NCBI RefSeq assembly: GCF_003254395.2
Contig: NC_037647.1
Span: 3,450,350-3,514,349, forward strand
Direction of reading: 5' to 3'
DNA from: Apis mellifera
Taxonomy: Eukaryota; Arthropoda; Insecta; Hymenoptera; Apidae
DNA: 64,000 nucleotides
Shown here: one piece after another, positions 46,415 through 58,640 of the stretch
Numbering within the stretch: position 1 is the first letter of the stretch
How the letters are laid out: every line of letters starts with the position of its first letter
Made by a program: the position numbers and the translations under genes
Notes under the pieces: generated by a model
Databases searched by the model: none
What the model was told of the DNA's origin: nothing
What the model saw: the letters and a program-made list of their open reading frames with translations, nothing else

Positions 46415-47170
46415 TCGTGGGAACAGAGGTATGATCGAATTACTTCAGTTTTTGCAATTAATAGTAATTTTTTAACTATCCTTAATTTGGTTTTTGGATC
46501 CTAGACTGTGAATTATGTTAAATTTCAATCTAAAATATATTTTAAGTATGCAGAATGTAAATTACTTACTGTATGATTTTTTTTTTAAATATTTGTAAAT
46601 ATATGTAAATATTTTGTTAATAAATTTAAAGTTTATGGATTGTAAGATGATAATTAAATTGTGTGTTAATTTAATCAAAACAAAATTATAATTATTTCGT
46701 CAAATTGATTTAGTTGGGAAACTTTATTGCACTTTGGAAATTCCTGACAAGAAACAGTTGGAAAATACATTTTCTGTTATAATAAACTCAACCCTTAAGA
46801 CTCTTGCTAGGATTCCAACAATGTGTTGAATTGGGAGATTGTCTCACAGTTTAAAACACCGTTGTCCAAGCTAAGCTCTGGAATTTAGGAAGCTTCCAAC
46901 AGTTTGTCCCCATTACCCTTACATGGAAATGTTAACTAATTATACACGAAAGATACAGCAAACAAATTTACCACTAAGAATGTATTAATTTCTGCGCTTT
47001 CAGTCATAATAAAAATATTACATTAATTTTTGTATCACAATCTTTCTTTTAATATCTCAAATAAGTATCAAGATGATGCAATAATTTTATTTACCCATCG
47101 ATTCAAAATAGAAATTCAAATAAAATAGGAACATACTAAAATTCAAACTTGTCTTCATTAATCAAGAATC
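46415..47170. other. AT-rich noncoding DNA
   Basis: A/T-rich with a mixed patch at 46730-46930. No open frame. Confidence 0.5.
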
Positions 47171-47720
47171 ATCCAAATCAAACAAAATATATAGAACCAA
47201 AGTCTGTCGAACCGTTGGATATAAATCGTTTAATCCCGCTGCCTTTCGATTCCTTCCTAACTGGCGATCGACTTTATTAAGACAACTCCATCCGTATCCA
47301 GCTATGATCGAACCTCCCTTAAACGATCCTCCACGAGGATCGGAAAGAGATGGACAAATATAGACAGAGGAGGAGGGCAAATAAGTTTGTCGAGTATCCT
47401 GGCCGACCCGTTCGATATCTGTCGATCGGTCGCGGATGGAAGAACACGGGGCCAGGGGTGCACTTAAATAAAGGGCAGCCCCATCGCTCGTGGACGTCTA
47501 AATAGATGGGCAATGGGTTCTTGAATTATGAGCGAGCGTACACAACCCGGTCCCGGTGTAATGTAATTATTGCTCTCGGAGTGTATTGGCTCCATTTCTG
47601 TATTAAAATCGGCCGCCTCTATGTACCAGTTCGATTAAATGGACTTTAATTCGCATAAGAGGCGGACCGTGGAAAAGATCCCGCGGAACGGAGGGTGGCT
47701 CTTGCCTATTTTCAACCGCT
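47171..47720. other. CpG-containing island with a bulged hairpin
   Basis: Contains minus frames 47162-47380 and 47319-47513 (unrecognised), homeodomain-type GTAATTATTG, and the hairpin 47610-47669. The motif density looks like conserved intergenic DNA. Confidence 0.45.
47610..47669 (+). ncRNA. 60-nt bulged hairpin, possible structured RNA (weak)
   Basis: CGGCCGCCTCTATG (47610-47623) pairs over 14 bp with CATAAGAGGCGGACCG (47654-47669), with two single-nt bulges. Beyond an 8-nt left-side bulge, CGATTAAA (47632-47639) pairs with TTTAATTCG (47645-47653) around a TGGAC loop. The length is that of an insect pre-miRNA, but I recognise no known miRNA, and the 8-nt asymmetric bulge is unusual for Dicer substrates. 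Base pairing is seen. RNA function is inference. Confidence 0.25.
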
Positions 47721-48300
47721 GCTCTCCTATCTATTTTTTTCCTTCCGTGTAAATTAGTTTGTAAATCATTCTCCCCTCTCTTTCTAAATTATATTCCAGG
47801 GGAAGTATCGATGTGTATTATAACAGTTTCTGACCTGAATTTTATTTGCTTCCTAATACGAACCGGTAACTGCTCAGTTTGGAATTTTATTGAAAAGTTT
47901 TGTTGATATTGTAACTAGTTTTTATAGGGGTGAAACGATTTTGGATGTGACTTGTACGTGTAAATATGAGTCATAAAAGCCTTCAATTTTTTAATTTTAT
48001 TCCTAGAAGTAAGAAGAAATCCTTTTTTTTTCTTTTGAACCAAGTAAATAATAGATTCTTCTATCTATATACTTGTGGAAAAATTTCTTATCTCCAAATT
48101 ATTATTTCTCAAAAAGAGTACAAAAATCAGTGATAACAATGTCTTTTCGCAACGGAAGAATTGAAACGGAACCTGATTAAAAAAAAAATCAAACAATTTA
48201 CTCGACAAACGCTATTTTACCCGGACTGATCTATTCTATCCTCAGAATTCTCTCTCTGGAGGGTTAGTTTCGTCATTACCAGAAGCTGCATTTACCACAG
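47721..48300. other. AT-rich noncoding DNA
   Basis: A/T-rich. A short inverted pair ACTGTGGTAAATGCAG-like / CTGCATTTACCACAG (about 48286-48309) lies at the right end. Confidence 0.45.
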
Positions 48301-48310
48301 TAAATGCAGA
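48284..48310. repeat. Short inverted repeat CTGCATTTAC / GTAAATGCAG
   Basis: CTGCATTTAC (about 48286-48295) is followed after CACA by GTAAATGCAG (about 48300-48309). These are exact 10-bp arms with a 4-nt loop, a tight perfect hairpin at the left edge of a CpG-rich island. Confidence 0.7.
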
Positions 48311-48900
48311 GTCACAGAAACAACGATTCACTTACTCCAACAACGTGTGTAAGTAAGTCAATGTATTCTCCAGTGGATACGACTCGCTCGATCCACCGGA
48401 GAACAAGGATTCGTAAGGTCGAGTCGTACGTGGTAACAACGAGAGTAGGAAGCGAGAAAATCGTCGGTGATCCCCTTTACGGGAGACACGTCGACCAGCC
48501 AGAATCCCCTTCCAGGGGCAGGCGACAAAAAGCACCTCGTCTATTTTCCATGGCGATGCCGGCTCCGGGTTTCCTGGCAACCGACGTCTCGACAGGCTGG
48601 ACCGATTCCAAGGACGACGATCTGGGTTAACGTCGCGAAATTGTGCCGGCCTCGCGTCTTCGAAACTCTCCCTCCCTCCTCAGATGAGAATCAGCTTTAA
48701 AGCTTAGCAGAGAATCGATACCGCGATACCAAGGATTTATTCCTCCGTCGACGATGGTTGACCCAAGCTGTGTTCGGGACAAGATTATATTGGCGTGAGA
48801 GAATGGCTCAAGTTTTTTTCAGATATTGTTCGATAAACGCGGGTTGCCGTGGGGGGAAAATTGAGGGATGGAAAATGGAAATGCATGTTTCCTGTTAAAA
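48311..48900. other. CpG-rich island
   Basis: GC-richer DNA with overlapping frames on both strands (48304-48630 and 48467-48700 plus, 48332-48580 minus). It contains an ACGACTCG/CGAGTCGT inverted pair (about 48377 and 48420). No product is recognised. Confidence 0.4.
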
Positions 48901-50700
48901 ACGTGTTGTCGTTTAATTTACGATAATGGTATTCGATATTTTCTGTAGGATAAGAGAAAGGAATAGATATTGCAATTATATTGTGTAAAAAAGCTTGATC
49001 AAGTTTTTCTTTTCGTATTTTTGCAGATTAAAATTGAAAAAATTATAAATTACGTTATAAGGATTAAATGACTATAGATATATATTATTTCGATAAGTTT
49101 TGGTTGAAAATAATATATTTTTCTTTATTGTAGGATGATAATAATCACGTAGCTTGTGTATAAATTATTTAAAAATAAAGCTTAATTTTTCTTTATTAAC
49201 TTCAAAGAATTAATATTACGATTTAATAGGGGAAATTTTCGAGAAATGAAAATGGACATTATTTTCGCTAAATTTTTGGACAGATCACTCACTCGACACT
49301 GAACGGATATTTCGTCTCCTTGAAAAAAATCGAGATAATACGGGATCAAACTCTCGAATATAAATCCTCCGCTATTATAATCCGACTGGTTTAAAGGCGA
49401 AAAATAAATCATACGCGTCGCATACTAGCAAACGCGTGGTAAGATCTTTCTTTGCTGAATTCCTGCTCCTGAACATACATTTCTCAATACATTTTTCATT
49501 TCGTTCGTTGTATGAATCATACAGAACCTTCTTTCCTTCATCCTACCTATTAGATCGAAGATTATTTATTACGTCAAACGTAATTGGTCGTCGATATTTC
49601 TCGGGATTCTCCACATTATTTATCACCGAGGCTTAAGAGATTGATACAATTTTTATTTCACGATATCTTTTTACTCTGTTCACGTCTTCAATCTCGATCT
49701 AAACTTTTCTCGGAAAAGTTTCGAGTAAAATTGCACCGAATCGCGAGGATCGATTTCAAATTATAAAATACACAAAACTATTTATCTGTATATAAATAAA
49801 GCAACAGTTTTATTTATCAATATCATCCATAACGTTCGATTATTTTCTTTCTCGTCTAAACTTCATCCTATGACAAATAAATTAGCATCGAATGATGAAG
49901 CGACGATTCTGTGAACCGAACGAATTGTACATATGTATCACCGAAGCGAAACAGCGATAACGTTGATATCGCGATTTAATTTGTTGACAGAGCGTCATGC
50001 GATCGCGATACATTGGTGTGCTTACGTGTCATCGGTGCCAGAGATTTCACCGATGAATTATAGTTCAATTTCGGTGTATCGTATCTTCGTCTCTCGTTAT
50101 CGCACCGCTAATTAGAACGTTAAGCGACGATGCGACGTTCCTAAATGCCAACCAACGTTATCGTTGCAGTCTTAATGAAACTATCGCGTCGCCAATTATA
50201 CATACGAATTGTTTTCAACCGCGATATGTTAATTAGTTACATATGCCGATGAAATGTCGGTTTATTACATGCGATATAAACAAGATGTTTACAATTTGTA
50301 ATAAATGTTGTACGCGAATTGTAGTTGGAGTTATTAAATATCTTAAAATAATATATGTATTTTTTTTTTTTTGTTAAAGATTTGAATTGATATCGTGAAT
50401 TTTTTTAATTTAATTTCTACTTAATAATTGTCACTATTTTGAAATTAATAATTTCAATTGAAGTATAATAAATTAGAATAATTTCGTAATAAAGGAAGAA
50501 TCTTAAATTATATGTATTTGGAATTAATCAATTATGGCTTGATCTTAATTATTTTTAGACTAACGTAAATAAACGAGAATCCATAGAGAAATGGATCGAA
50601 TAACGAACGGAAATCTATTCAAAGCATACGTTGGAACGACAATCACAATGGTCGAACAATCGATTTAACACAATACAATTATAACTCTAATTCAAACGTA
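48901..50700. other. AT-rich DNA with moderate CpG patches
   Basis: A/T-rich with CpG-containing stretches at 49230-49760 and 49890-50330. Several 60-76 codon frames occur (49182-49412 minus; 49436-49636, 49584-49766, 49933-50115 plus), none recognisable. Confidence 0.45.
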
Positions 50701-52206
50701 ATGAACACTATCAGTAATTGCTATGAATTATTAGTCTATATTGTCGGGACCAATATATTATCCAGCTGTATGAATGCTGTATGGTTGTCGTGCACAGCTT
50801 GTTCGAACCTCGTAAAAGCTATAAACGACAATTGTTTGGTTAAATTCCCATTTGATGTATAAATAATTTTCTGAAAGATTATTTGCAACTATAAAATTCC
50901 CTAAAATTAACAAGATCTCAAAAAGGAATCAGAGAAATCATGCAATGCTTAAAAATACAAATTTCTATTTTTAAAGTCTTTCTTTAAAGTTGAAAGAGTC
51001 TCGAAAAAAAAGAGTCAGAAAACTATTTAATACTTCAACTTATCAGCTAGACAACCGTGTAGCAGTTAAAGATATTTTTATTACGAATTAAACACAGATG
51101 GATATCCCCCAATCTCCTTCGAACTCACGTCCAATCGTAAAACAAGCTATAAAAATACGAACAAACCCTCCAATACATAACCCTCCCCAATTTACTATTA
51201 GGAAATACCATATTCTACTATTTCCTTTACCTACACACGTTTTATACGTAGCCATATAGAATCGAGTTAATCACTGAGCACGATTAATTTCGTTTGCGAA
51301 ATGTCGTATGAACGAGAAGCAATCGTGACAGAAGGCGTATCATCAGTTTCGTCTTTGTATCACGGTTCATTCCATGGAACGTGTTGCATAGTACACACCA
51401 TTAACCATTTATTACATTTCCTGATGCATTTATAGATAATGATGGAATCAAATTCAATATGCAATATTAATCCAAATCAAATCCAACACAAAGGATTCAT
51501 TTCCTAGGATTCGAAGATTAAGGATATTTGCTTTTTGCATCGAACTTTGGAATTATAGTTAATTTTTGATGTAAAAATTATTTTGTATCTATAAAAAGAA
51601 AATTTTGAATTACAAATATAATTAAATATTAATTTTGCAATAAAAATGAATCCAGAAATATCCTCTCTTGTATTCAATAGAAAATAGTATATTAATAAAA
51701 TAACAATAAATGGATAAATTACTAATTATTACATGAATATACATTTTTTCCATTAAATATATTCTTTTTATATTTAATCAAATCAATAATTTTATATCCA
51801 ATTTCCTTTCTAAGATTCTTACAAATAGATCTACCCTCTTCTTGCTATAATTATTTTTAAGATAATCAAGATCACATTTTTATGATTACATTATAGAATG
51901 TGTGTATAGTATATTTCATTTCATTATTATATTTATATACAATTCATATCAGCATAACATGATAATTCACGATAAGTCAATATGACTGTGCGTAGTAGCT
52001 GGGCAACCGGAAGGGATCTCGTTTCATCAAATGGAATTATGCCACTTTCTGTTTGCGGAAGGATAAATTTGATAGATGCAAACTACGAGTATTGATTACG
52101 AAGAGATCATGCTTATTAAGATTATCGACAAACAACATTTCCGAAACAAAATGGTTCGTTCAATCTAAAATAATTTTTGATTAGTTTTTGTTCAATGTTT
52201 TTATTC
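50701..52206. other. AT-rich DNA containing an inverted repeat
   Basis: A/T-rich, with the hairpin at 50785-50831. A segment at 51241-51400 is somewhat richer in CpG and shares the 15-mer AATGTCGTATGAACG with the left arm of the inverted repeat near 17262. Confidence 0.45.
50785..50831. repeat. Inverted repeat, 16-nt arms
   Basis: TTGTCGTGCACAGCTT (50785-50800) and AAGCTATAAACGACAA (50816-50831) pair at 13 of 16 positions around a 15-nt loop that itself contains GTTCGAAC. Pairing is seen directly. Function is unknown. Confidence 0.6.
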
Positions 52207-52333
52207 TAAAAATCAGCTTAAACTATTCACATATATGTATATATCTAAACGATACTTGTATTATTTATGGGTATCTTGAAACTCTGCAGACAATGTTCCT
52301 AAATAAATCTGGATGAACGTGACAAAATGCTTT
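52207..52333 (+). repeat. Dispersed direct repeat, copy 1
   Basis: About 110 bp (from AAAAATCAGCTTAAAC to GGATGAACG) match copy 2 at 53097 with 6 differences. The match resumes at TGACAAAATGCTTT after 28 nt that are present in copy 2 and absent here. It is the clearest recent duplication in the window. Confidence 0.8.
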
Positions 52334-53096
52334 CGTTTCTTTTTCTATTCTCGTGAAAATTATTTTTCTTTCTCTCTTTTTTTTTTTTTTTATATTTATT
52401 TTAAGTTACCTTAAGTTACCTTAACGTCAGATCGTAACGTCGAGAGCACAGAAGTGGATGTTAAAAAATTAACCAATAATTTGATTTCACGGTATGGGAT
52501 GTGATTTTTGAAATATTTTAAAATGAAGTTGATCGCTGTAGTGGCCTCCATTTCGGCCGATTTATCTCCTACGTTTGTTTTATTCACTTTTGAAAAATAA
52601 TTGAACGATATGTTTGGCTTTGTAATTATTTGCCACGTGTAGATAAAGCTATCAATTGCACACAAAAAGTATCCGTTTTATAATGGAGGAATGATGAATC
52701 ATTTTACATTTTAAATTTGCAATTTTTAAATAAAACATTAACGATACCGCGTTCGATGCATTTGTATTCAATTCTGTAGAAGATACGTGAGAAGAAAATT
52801 GAATGATATTATTTCGAAATATATATTATTTTCAAAATAAATTACAATCTCAATTTTTAACAATAAATTGGTCCAATTATATTTAATGCAATGAAATTCT
52901 GCTTTTGGTTGTTATTATGGAATAGTATTTCAGTCACATTCTCTCACATTGATTTGATTTCTGTTAAAGAAACTGATTTTAAAACTAATCAATATTTCTA
53001 TCTATCCAATTACAAACATCAATCGTGAAATGAATAAATAATTCATAGAGTTTGAACTAAAATAAGTTATTAAATTAAAGGGAATTACACATAGAA
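52334..53096. other. AT-rich spacer between repeat copies
   Basis: A/T-rich, with a 15-nt T run (52377-52391), a doubled AAGTTACCTT (about 52404-52423) and a GC-richer 84-codon minus frame (52411-52665) without known domain. Confidence 0.45.
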
Positions 53097-53251
53097 TAAA
53101 AATCAGCTCAAACTATTCACATACATGTATATATCTAAACGATACTTGTATTATTTATGAGTATCTTGAAACGTTGCAGACAATGTTTCTAAATAAATCT
53201 GGATGAACGTTTATTAGTAATTTTGTTACTTGATATGTGACAAAATGCTTT
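53097..53251 (+). repeat. Dispersed direct repeat, copy 2
   Basis: The longer copy, 890 bp right of copy 1. It contains the 28 nt (TTTATTAGTAATTTTGTTAC and 8 more) missing from copy 1 before TGACAAAATGC. I see no terminal inverted repeats or target-site duplications, so a segmental duplication is as likely as a small mobile element. Confidence 0.8.
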
Positions 53252-53690
53252 TTCTTTTCTCTTTTTACATCAAAAATATAAATAAAATATAGCAGTACAT
53301 TAAATCATTATTTCACTTTACAAATTAGCCATTGCTTTCATTTCTAATTACCACTTCCTAAAATTATCTTTATAATAAATAAAACTTTTTATTTCTTAAA
53401 ACAAAATTACTATAGTCTCTGTTTTAGAAATTACCTAATTTCTAATTAAGATAAATTAATTAATTTCTAATTAAATTCCTACCTAATTTCAATTTTAATC
53501 TTACAAAACATTATTACAAATATATATTTAATTAACTAAGAAACAAATTTATTCACATCAGATCAGTAATCAACCACTCCACTCACTATATACTTTCAAA
53601 CTTACATAGAAATCATTACACAACACCCACGAACAACCCACCCAGTCCAATTTATTCAAAGAACCTATTCAAATTCCAAATAGCGAGCAG
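53252..53690. other. AT-rich noncoding DNA
   Basis: A/T-rich. Repeated AATTTCTAATTA segments near 53435-53475 are low complexity. Confidence 0.5.
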
Positions 53691-54130
53691 AAAAACCTGT
53701 GTCGAATTAACCGGAAATTAACGTACAATGTTATCACCGTCAATTTTCCTCTGGAACAAGTTATTCGTGTCAGCGTGCACCGTCACGTTGCACCATTTCA
53801 GTTCCGGTCACGGGTGCCGGGGTAGCAATGCCTATTTTCGCGAGCCGGATTTCCACGTTCGCGCCAATTAATAGACTAATTCTCCAAGCGTGTCGTAACG
53901 CGACGTGATACTCGTTTCGTTCGGGAGGCAAAAGGACGTTAAAAGTCTCATAATAAGAGGCGGCACATGGCAATTAGCATTTAATGATGCGTTATTACGA
54001 TTTAAGTATTCGTGGTAGAATAGGCGATTTTACGTTGGCGTGCTCCCTCCACGGTTATGGGTTTAAGCATTACACCCAGTGAGCATTGTGGTCAGCATTA
54101 ATTCGTCATTATTATTCGTTATTTAAACGA
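53691..54130. other. CpG-rich island
   Basis: GC-richer DNA with a short minus frame (53770-53973), TTCGTCATTATTATTCG and homeodomain-type TAAT cores. Probably noncoding. Confidence 0.4.
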
Positions 54131-55200
54131 TATCATTAATCGAAGGACCCAGACAACCTGCTCGATCATCGCATTCATTTGTTATTAGATGACGAGAGAA
54201 AGAGAAGAAGGCAGAAATATATTTATTCTCGTTTGATTTTGTTTTAAAAATTTATAATGAGTGATTCTTCATTTATTACATCGCGACTAGGAGAAATATT
54301 AGTTGTAATATAATCCTTGATGTATCAATACTTTAATTTTCGTCTAATTGTAAGTTTTGTATTTTTAATTATATGTTATTAATGTAATAATAATAAAAGA
54401 AGAAATTTAGTGATATTACAATACTCTATTTCCTGGGAATAGGAGGCAAAAGCTACTCGATACACGTTTCCAAGCGACTTGTCGACAAGCGCTTTTACGC
54501 AAGATGGCGCATCAAGCGTTTTTGCGGATCTCGGTCGCGAAGAGTCAGAGACACGTGCTTCGACTGAAAAAGGAACGAAAGGGAATCTTTGGGGGGATGA
54601 GAAGTTGAAAGTTTCCTGTTGTGGGACTGGGACGTGTGGAAAGATATTATATTATTTACGGCCTTTGTGCAATATGGGTTATTGCAAAGTGTTGTTGATG
54701 CTGGATATTTTTAATGATGAGAAAGAAATCTTTGAGATATACTTTTTTAATTTTTCAGAAGAAATTAAAAGTAAATGATGAAGAAAAAAGAAGATGAAGA
54801 ATTGAGAGGAAAAATACAAATGCATTCGATTCCAATTTAACAAACAACAATACATCTTTTAAAATTCGCCACTTGAGAATTTTGGAATGAATGAAAGGAA
54901 GACAATGGCAGTAAATAAAATTGTAATTTTTTATAAATTTGAAAATATCATTTTTCCAATTTGTATAATTTTTTTTAAATTCTCGACACTTGAAGCTTTT
55001 TATTTAAAAATTCAATCTCATATCGAATAAAATAACTATCGAAAAACTATTGCCTATTTTTATTATCTCTAAAATCGTTTTTCAATATAACAAAATGTAA
55101 AAATTAAAACTGAAAGTTTTCAGAACGAAAAAGTTGATTCCATCCAAGAGGAGAATAATTTCACATCGAATTTATAAATTCTCACTACATTCCATTATAC
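54131..55200. other. Mostly AT-rich DNA
   Basis: A/T-rich except a CpG-containing patch at 54440-54680, which carries a YY1/Pho-like site (54501-54510) and a 99-codon plus frame (54479-54778). That frame starts without ATG and is not recognisable. Confidence 0.45.
54501..54510 (+). promoter_or_regulatory. YY1/Pho-like site AAGATGGCGC
   Basis: Third ATGGCG-type site in the window, in a small CpG-containing patch. Confidence 0.25.
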
Positions 55201-56400
55201 ATCCAGGAGTTTTGTATTCGAATAGAAGATTAAATTCCGCGCGTATATATTTCAAAATTCAAAAGCACGAACGATAATTTTGATAATACGGAAGATCGCG
55301 TGCTCAACACGTAGCAATATTTTCATATGATGTACAATTCATATATGCAGCATGTTGCGCTCTTATTACGCAATGAAGTCATTCGAGGAAGTGGCCCCCT
55401 CTCTCTTTTTCGAGTGGACTTAATATCGTCGCGCGCGGCTTGTACATGCGCAGATTTGATCATTATCGCGCATTTCGTATGCTAATTGCACGCGAGATTT
55501 ACTCGATGCAGAGGGATGAAGCCCCGCCTTTAAAAATTTAAACGACGGCTGATAGCACGGCAATATAATCTCAATTTTCATTCATCGTGGATCGATGATC
55601 GTCTCATCCATTATTTTTTAACAATCGAGAATTGAAATATTGTTTCCATCTTTAACACACAACGATATTTAATCGTATAAAATAAATTTCTATTCGGATG
55701 GAATATTATAGGAACGTATATTTATCTTTATCTAAATGAATTTCAATTCATAAGCAATACAATATTATACGTTTTTTTAATATTTCTACTACTTTTAATA
55801 CAATGTTTATTACTTTTCAATATTCCATATTTTAAAGATAAATTTATAACAATACTATTTTATCATTTATGAAACTTTACTTGTTGCATCGTCAAATTTT
55901 ATCAGCATATTGTTACGAGCTCAAATAGCAAAAATTTCAAATTATTGAATTATTATTTTCTATCCACCTTCTGGAATGAATGTGTTTCACATTATGTGCT
56001 ATCTGCACCAGATCTAAGAACAGAAGAAAAGCTAAGACGAGATCGCATCTTGAGAAGCGTGCACTTCGACCATCCTTGTCACCGTCGGTACACACGAATC
56101 GTGACGTAAAACTGAAGGCGGCGCGTTTTTCGTGTCTAATTTACAGCCTGTCAAAGCTACGTGTCACCCTATCACTCAGCCACTCATATCGCGGAAAATA
56201 TGCATAATTCATAGACTCCACTGTATATAATATTTCGTCGAGGTCGGCGAACGCTGATCGACCACCACTTGAAATTTCACCTCAGCCTATGTATCGATCT
56301 TTTGATAAAAATTATGATGGACCATATGTGTGAATTGTATCGTGGACGATGAGTGTTCAAATATTTTGTTATTATCCCAGTTAACAGTTTCGAGTGGAAA
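55201..56400. other. Two CpG-containing patches in AT-rich DNA
   Basis: GC-richer patches at 55290-55600 and 55990-56290 are separated by A/T-rich sequence. The plus frame 55980-56207 is not recognisable. CGCGCGCG-like and repeated GATCGATG elements occur. Confidence 0.4.
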
Positions 56401-57420
56401 TTAATAATAAGACGTGTATTTCGAGATTATGGAAAATGTTCATCCTTTTTTCTGATCCTTTAAATCAGAAATCTAAGCAATAAATCTAAACTATGATAAG
56501 ATTCTACATAATCTCTAATTTTTTAAACCTGAAGAATATTTATGAATATTATGATATTTTTCATCATCTCTAGTTTATTATTTTAACATATTTATTTTCA
56601 TTATTGTGTATAATATATACAACTTTTGCATCAAATAAATTTCGAATTAATTTTCAGAGCATGAAAATTTTCTTCTGAGATCCCAATTAATAAATATTTT
56701 AATAATAATGAAAAATAATAATTTGCTATTCTAAATAAATTACATAATCCCAAATGAACAACATGAGTTATTCGAAACATTTCATAAACTGATTCTCTGC
56801 TCTTTTCACTGGTCATTGTTTAAACGGACACGTATCGACCGATTGAATTCTGTCGATAAATGCAATATTACATTAACGTGAAGCGAAACTGGCCACGTAA
56901 CAAAATACAAATGAACAAATATCGACCTCACCGTTAGCAAATAGTTCTCTTTTCTTTTTTTTTTTTTTTTTTTTATAGTTTTTTCCCCCTTTTTTTTTTA
57001 TCAACATACCAGAGAACGTGGATACGCGATGCAAATATCAAGTAGTTTCGCAAACAGTATTACGAATGACCCTTGTGTTTTTCGAAATTTATCCAGTTAT
57101 GGTACTTTCATCACGATAAATTTTGATGAAATTGATACTCGAATAATTTACAATACAAATATATATTTATATGAAATGTAAACAGCAAAATTTAATAAAA
57201 ATATATTTAAGAAATTTAAGAAAAAATTATATTAACTATTAACTATTAAAATTACTTGATACGATAGAATTTCTCGAATAATTTACATTAACAATGATTC
57301 TATTAATTATCGCTTAATTATCACAATTTTCCAAAAGTATTTAAAGAAACATTGCTCGATATAATCCCCAATCCCATTCTTAACGACCAAAAAACTGTAA
57401 TTATGCATGCAACAAAGAAC
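56401..57420. other. AT-rich DNA with poly(T)
   Basis: A/T-rich, with a 20-nt T run (56955-56974) followed by a C/T-only stretch. No coding signal. Confidence 0.5.
56955..56974. repeat. Poly(T) run, 20 nt
   Basis: An uninterrupted T run, followed shortly by TTTTTTCCCCCTTTTTTTTT. Confidence 0.8.
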
Positions 57421-57890
57421 ACACACCCTTAGAAACGTACGTATCCAAGCGTATTAACGTAAGACGAATAATTCAACCCCTTTGCATACGTTTCTACGAC
57501 GCTTTTTACGATTCCACGTACGAAACTCGCCCCCTCTTGCAAAACTTGACATCGTATAAAGAGAATACCAGGCCGGACGACAGTCAAGCACGACGACTCG
57601 ACGTCGCGGTTATTACACCGAGGGTCAACGAGTTTCCCGCCGTCATCCCAGTGAAATCCACGGGGAAATGCGCCAACAGCAGGCCGCACCGTTCGATACC
57701 ACGCGGCCACCCTCTCCCATGGTGCCCCTTCGACGCAACCTTTCCCTGTTATCCTTCCCTTCCGCGTCATCCTTCCGCCACTTTCACTCGTCTTCGCGTA
57801 AATAATGCGCCGCACCTTTCGGTGCAACCCTTTGTTGGGATTATTGGATAAGAAATGGACGATGATTGTATTCAAAACTTCGTTCACGCG
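57421..57890. other. CpG-rich island with two opposite ORFs
   Basis: The minus frame 57429-57887 (152 codons) and plus frame 57537-57851 (104 codons) overlap almost fully. The minus product is mixed in composition without a known domain. Mutual overlap in stop-poor DNA is the simplest explanation. Confidence 0.4.
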
Positions 57891-58640
57891 AAGAAAATAT
57901 ATATATTTTGTATTTTATTAAGTTAATTATTTGGAATTCTTGTTATCTGGATTGGAAACGTAAGTCTTCATACGAATGAAGTTAAGAAAAATTAATTTGT
58001 GAAGTACAAGTATAGTTATTAGTCCTAAATTTGCAATATTTGATGCTATTATAGCTTTTGGAAATAATCTCATATAAATATATGAATTTAAAATCATTGT
58101 TGATGAAGAAAATTTTAGGAATTGGTGGATAAATTTGATTGTATTTCTCCCCTCAAAAAAATAATGAATGAAGTTCCATTTAATTTAGGAAACTAAATCT
58201 TGTAATTATATAGATTTAGAAATTAAGTTTGGAGAACTTTGTCGAAACTTTGTCAATGTAAATTGAAAAGTAGGGTATATCTTCCATGATGAGGTGGACC
58301 ATGTAATTACTGTGTAACTTCTACATAACTTCTGAAATATCTGGTTGAAGTTACAATTGGAGAATAGAGGATCATAGTAGGGCAAATCCAACTATGTTAT
58401 AATTTCATTATTTTAAGTTTTAATCATTTAGTATAATTTATTTCAGTATACGAATAAAATTCTTTCCTTTTAAATAATCAACAATTTATAAATTTGAATT
58501 TCTCAAAATATTTTCTACATGATTTATAATTTATTTTATTTCCTAATATTGTATCAATTGATAAGTTTTAAAACATTTAAGAAAATACAAGAACTTATGG
58601 AAAGTTAAAGTTGATAAAAAGTAAATCACTACTTTTCAAA
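57891..58640. other. AT-rich noncoding DNA
   Basis: A/T-rich. One short minus frame (58206-58391) is unrecognised. Confidence 0.5.

Noticed and set aside
57429..57887. 152-codon minus-strand ORF as a gene
   Set aside because: Almost entirely overlapped by a 104-codon plus frame; no domain, splice pair or promoter context.
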